From an uncultured Coprococcus sp. (GTDB lineage: Bacteria > Bacillota > Clostridia > Lachnospirales > Lachnospiraceae), in the NCBI GenBank assembly GCA_900557435.1, contig USSH01000169.1:1-5923 (forward strand): DNA of 5,923 nucleotides, read 5' to 3'. Positions 4,019 through 5,923 of this stretch are shown here, piece after piece. The notes under the pieces are model-generated. The model was not told the origin of the DNA. It made no database searches and saw nothing but the letters and a program-made list of their open reading frames with translations. A program made the position numbers and the translations under genes. The first letter of the stretch is position 1; the number at the start of each line of letters is the position of its first letter.

Positions 4019-5923
4019 TGCCAAAGAATCCTAATATAAAAAAGGTTGTAGTTATCGGATCAGGTCCTATAGTCATCGGTCAGGCTGCTGAGTTTGATTA
4101 CGCCGGAACACAGGCGTGCCGTTCTCTTAAGGAAGAGGGACTGTGCGTTGTTCTCATCAACTCAAACCCTGCAACCATCATGACAGATAAGGATATCGCA
4201 GATAAGGTATATATTGAGCCTCTTACAGTTGATGTTGTAAAGGCTATTATCGAGAAGGAGAAGCCGGACAGCCTTCTGCCGACACTCGGTGGTCAGGCAG
4301 CCCTCAACATCGCCATGGAGCTTGATGAGTCAGGTTTCTTAAGAGAGCATGACGTACTTCTCATAGGAACATCATCAACAACCATCAAGAAGGCCGAGGA
4401 CAGACTTGAGTTCAAGAAGACTATGGAGAAGATCCATGAGCCTGTAGCGCCTTCGGAGGTCGTTACAACTGTACAGGGAGGTCTAAACTTTGTAAAGAAG
4501 ATCGGATATCCTGTAGTTCTCCGTCCTGCTTATACACTTGGAGGTTCAGGTGGTGGTATCGCCAACAACGAGGAAGAGTTCAAGGAGATCCTCATGAATG
4601 GTCTGAGACTTTCACGTGTCGGACAGGTTCTTGTCGAGAGATGTATCGCCGGTTGGAAGGAGATCGAGTACGAGGTTATGCGTGATGCAAATGGTACATG
4701 TATAACTGTATGTAACATGGAGAACCTTGATCCTGTCGGAGTCCACACAGGAGATTCTATAGTAGTAGCTCCATCACAGACACTTGGAGATAAGGAATAC
4801 CAGATGCTCAGAAGTTCAGCACTGAACATTATCTCAGAGCTCAACATCAAGGGTGGATGTAACGTTCAGTTCGCTCTGAACCCTAATTCATTTGAGTACT
4901 GTGTTATCGAGGTAAACCCAAGAGTTTCAAGATCATCAGCCCTTGCATCAAAGGCAACAGGATATCCTATCGCAAAGGTTTCAGCCAAGATCGCTCTTGG
5001 ATACAATCTGGATGAGATCAAGAATGCTATTACAAAGAAGACATATGCCAGCTTTGAGCCGGCACTTGACTACGTGGTTGTCAAGATCCCTAGACTTCCA
5101 TTTGATAAATTCATCGCCGCTGACCATGATCTGACAACACAGATGAAGGCAACCGGTGAGGTTATGAGTATCTGTACAAACTTTGAGGGTGCACTTATGA
5201 AGGCTCTCCGTTCACTGGAGCAGCATGTAGACAGTCTCTGGTCAAGCAGATACAAAGATATGACAGATGAGGAAGTTATAAAGCTCCTCGGACATGTAGA
5301 TGACAGACGTATCTATGTCATAGCTGAGGCTATAAGACGTGGAATATCATACGATCAGATCTATGACATCACCAAGATTGACAGATGGTTCATAGACAAG
5401 ATACACAACCTTGTAAAGGCTGAGAGAAAGATAATCGAGTCTAAGGGAGATATCTCCAAGGAGCTCATGAAGGAGATCAAGAGAGTAGAGTTCCCAGACA
5501 AGGTTATCGCAAGACTCACAGGCAAGACAGAGAAAGAGATCAGACAGATGCGTTACGACTACGGCGTAACAGCACATTTCAAGATGGTTGATACATGTGC
5601 AGCAGAGTTTGATGCCATGACTCCATACTACTATTCATGCTTTGATTCTCTGGAGAACGAGGTTGCAGAGGACAACTCAAGAAAGAAAGTCATGGTTCTT
5701 GGATCAGGTCCTATCAGAATCGGCCAGGGTATCGAGTTCGATTACTGCTCAGTCCACAGCACATGGGCATTCGAGAGAAAGGGTTATGAGACTATCATCG
5801 TCAACAACAACCCTGAGACAGTTAGTACAGACTTTGATATAGCAAACAAGCTTTACTTCGAGCCACTTACAGCTGAGGATGTTGAGGCAATCGTCAATCT
5901 TGAGCATCCGGACGGTGCTGTTG
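4018..5923 (+). CDS. carB: Carbamoyl-phosphate synthase large subunit, 3' partial
   Basis: CarB uses two ATP, bicarbonate and the ammonia supplied by CarA to make carbamoyl phosphate in the cytoplasm. The frame opens at ATG 4018, with GGAGGTG (4003-4009) 8 bases upstream inside the end of carA, and stays open for 635 codons to the window edge; the full protein is usually about 1070 residues, so roughly 60 percent is here. Visible are the N-terminal [20 protein letters not shown], glycine-rich loop [24 protein letters not shown] (H243), the metal-binding E298 and N300 in EVNPR, and [14 protein letters not shown]; this is the complete carboxyphosphate half. The helical oligomerisation region follows (about 400-550). 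The second, carbamoyl-phosphate half begins at about 556 with [21 protein letters not shown], the internal duplicate of the first motif. No frameshift or missing residue was found. The ATP-grasp of the second half and the allosteric domain lie beyond the edge. Confidence 0.97.
   Translation, partial: MPKNPNIKKVVVIGSGPIVIGQAAEFDYAGTQACRSLKEEGLCVVLINSNPATIMTDKDIADKVYIEPLTVDVVKAIIEKEKPDSLLPTLGGQAALNIAMELDESGFLREHDVLLIGTSSTTIKKAEDRLEFKKTMEKIHEPVAPSEVVTTVQGGLNFVKKIGYPVVLRPAYTLGGSGGGIANNEEEFKEILMNGLRLSRVGQVLVERCIAGWKEIEYEVMRDANGTCITVCNMENLDPVGVHTGDSIVVAPSQTLGDKEYQMLRSSALNIISELNIKGGCNVQFALNPNSFEYCVIEVNPRVSRSSALASKATGYPIAKVSAKIALGYNLDEIKNAITKKTYASFEPALDYVVVKIPRLPFDKFIAADHDLTTQMKATGEVMSICTNFEGALMKALRSLEQHVDSLWSSRYKDMTDEEVIKLLGHVDDRRIYVIAEAIRRGISYDQIYDITKIDRWFIDKIHNLVKAERKIIESKGDISKELMKEIKRVEFPDKVIARLTGKTEKEIRQMRYDYGVTAHFKMVDTCAAEFDAMTPYYYSCFDSLENEVAEDNSRKKVMVLGSGPIRIGQGIEFDYCSVHSTWAFERKGYETIIVNNNPETVSTDFDIANKLYFEPLTAEDVEAIVNLEHPDGAV

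Noticed and set aside
4530..5577. Several antisense frames of 60-106 codons across carB
   Set aside because: They lack ribosome binding sites and lie opposite a long, highly conserved coding frame; they are shadows of its codon pattern.

Overview
The window looks like ordinary chromosome from a Gram-positive anaerobe of the Clostridia, most likely a Lachnospiraceae relative. That is an inference from moderately AT-rich DNA, strong GGAGG-type ribosome binding sites, preference for AGA arginine codons, and the protein types: a MEP-pathway IspF, a two-helix membrane protein of the kind common in Lachnospiraceae, a CmpB-type membrane protein, QueH in place of QueG, and a carA-carB pair. There are no rRNA, tRNA, CRISPR, insertion sequence or phage genes.

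Layout. Positions 1-1601 hold three plus-strand genes in a row: the 3' part of ispF (isoprenoid precursor synthesis), a 173-residue membrane protein of unknown role, and a 138-residue CmpB-type membrane protein that starts at a GTG (1185), not at the upstream in-frame TTG. A perfect 15-bp inverted repeat (1602-1660) follows. It separates them from a convergent 76-residue gene of unknown function on the minus strand (1930-1700), which has a textbook sigma-A promoter. Divergent from that gene is queH (2094-2753), which makes the epoxyqueuosine reductase of tRNA queuosine synthesis. After an AT-rich gap come carA (2945-4018) and carB (4018 to the right edge), overlapping by one base. They encode the two subunits of carbamoyl-phosphate synthetase, feeding pyrimidine and arginine synthesis.

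How the genes relate. Only carA and carB clearly work together. The others are housekeeping or unknown genes placed side by side. CarA/carB use more ATC and fewer ATA isoleucine codons than the first genes, as expected for stronger expression.

I did not find a convincing new multi-gene system. The most interesting signals are small: a cysteine-rich extension on IspF; a possible 18-codon leader peptide reading through a nine-T run just before carA, in the style of pyrimidine-sensing leaders; a hairpin that would bury the GTG start of the CmpB-type gene; a well-promoted orphan small gene whose 3' end is echoed in the loop of the adjacent inverted repeat; and a dyad in the queH intergenic region.
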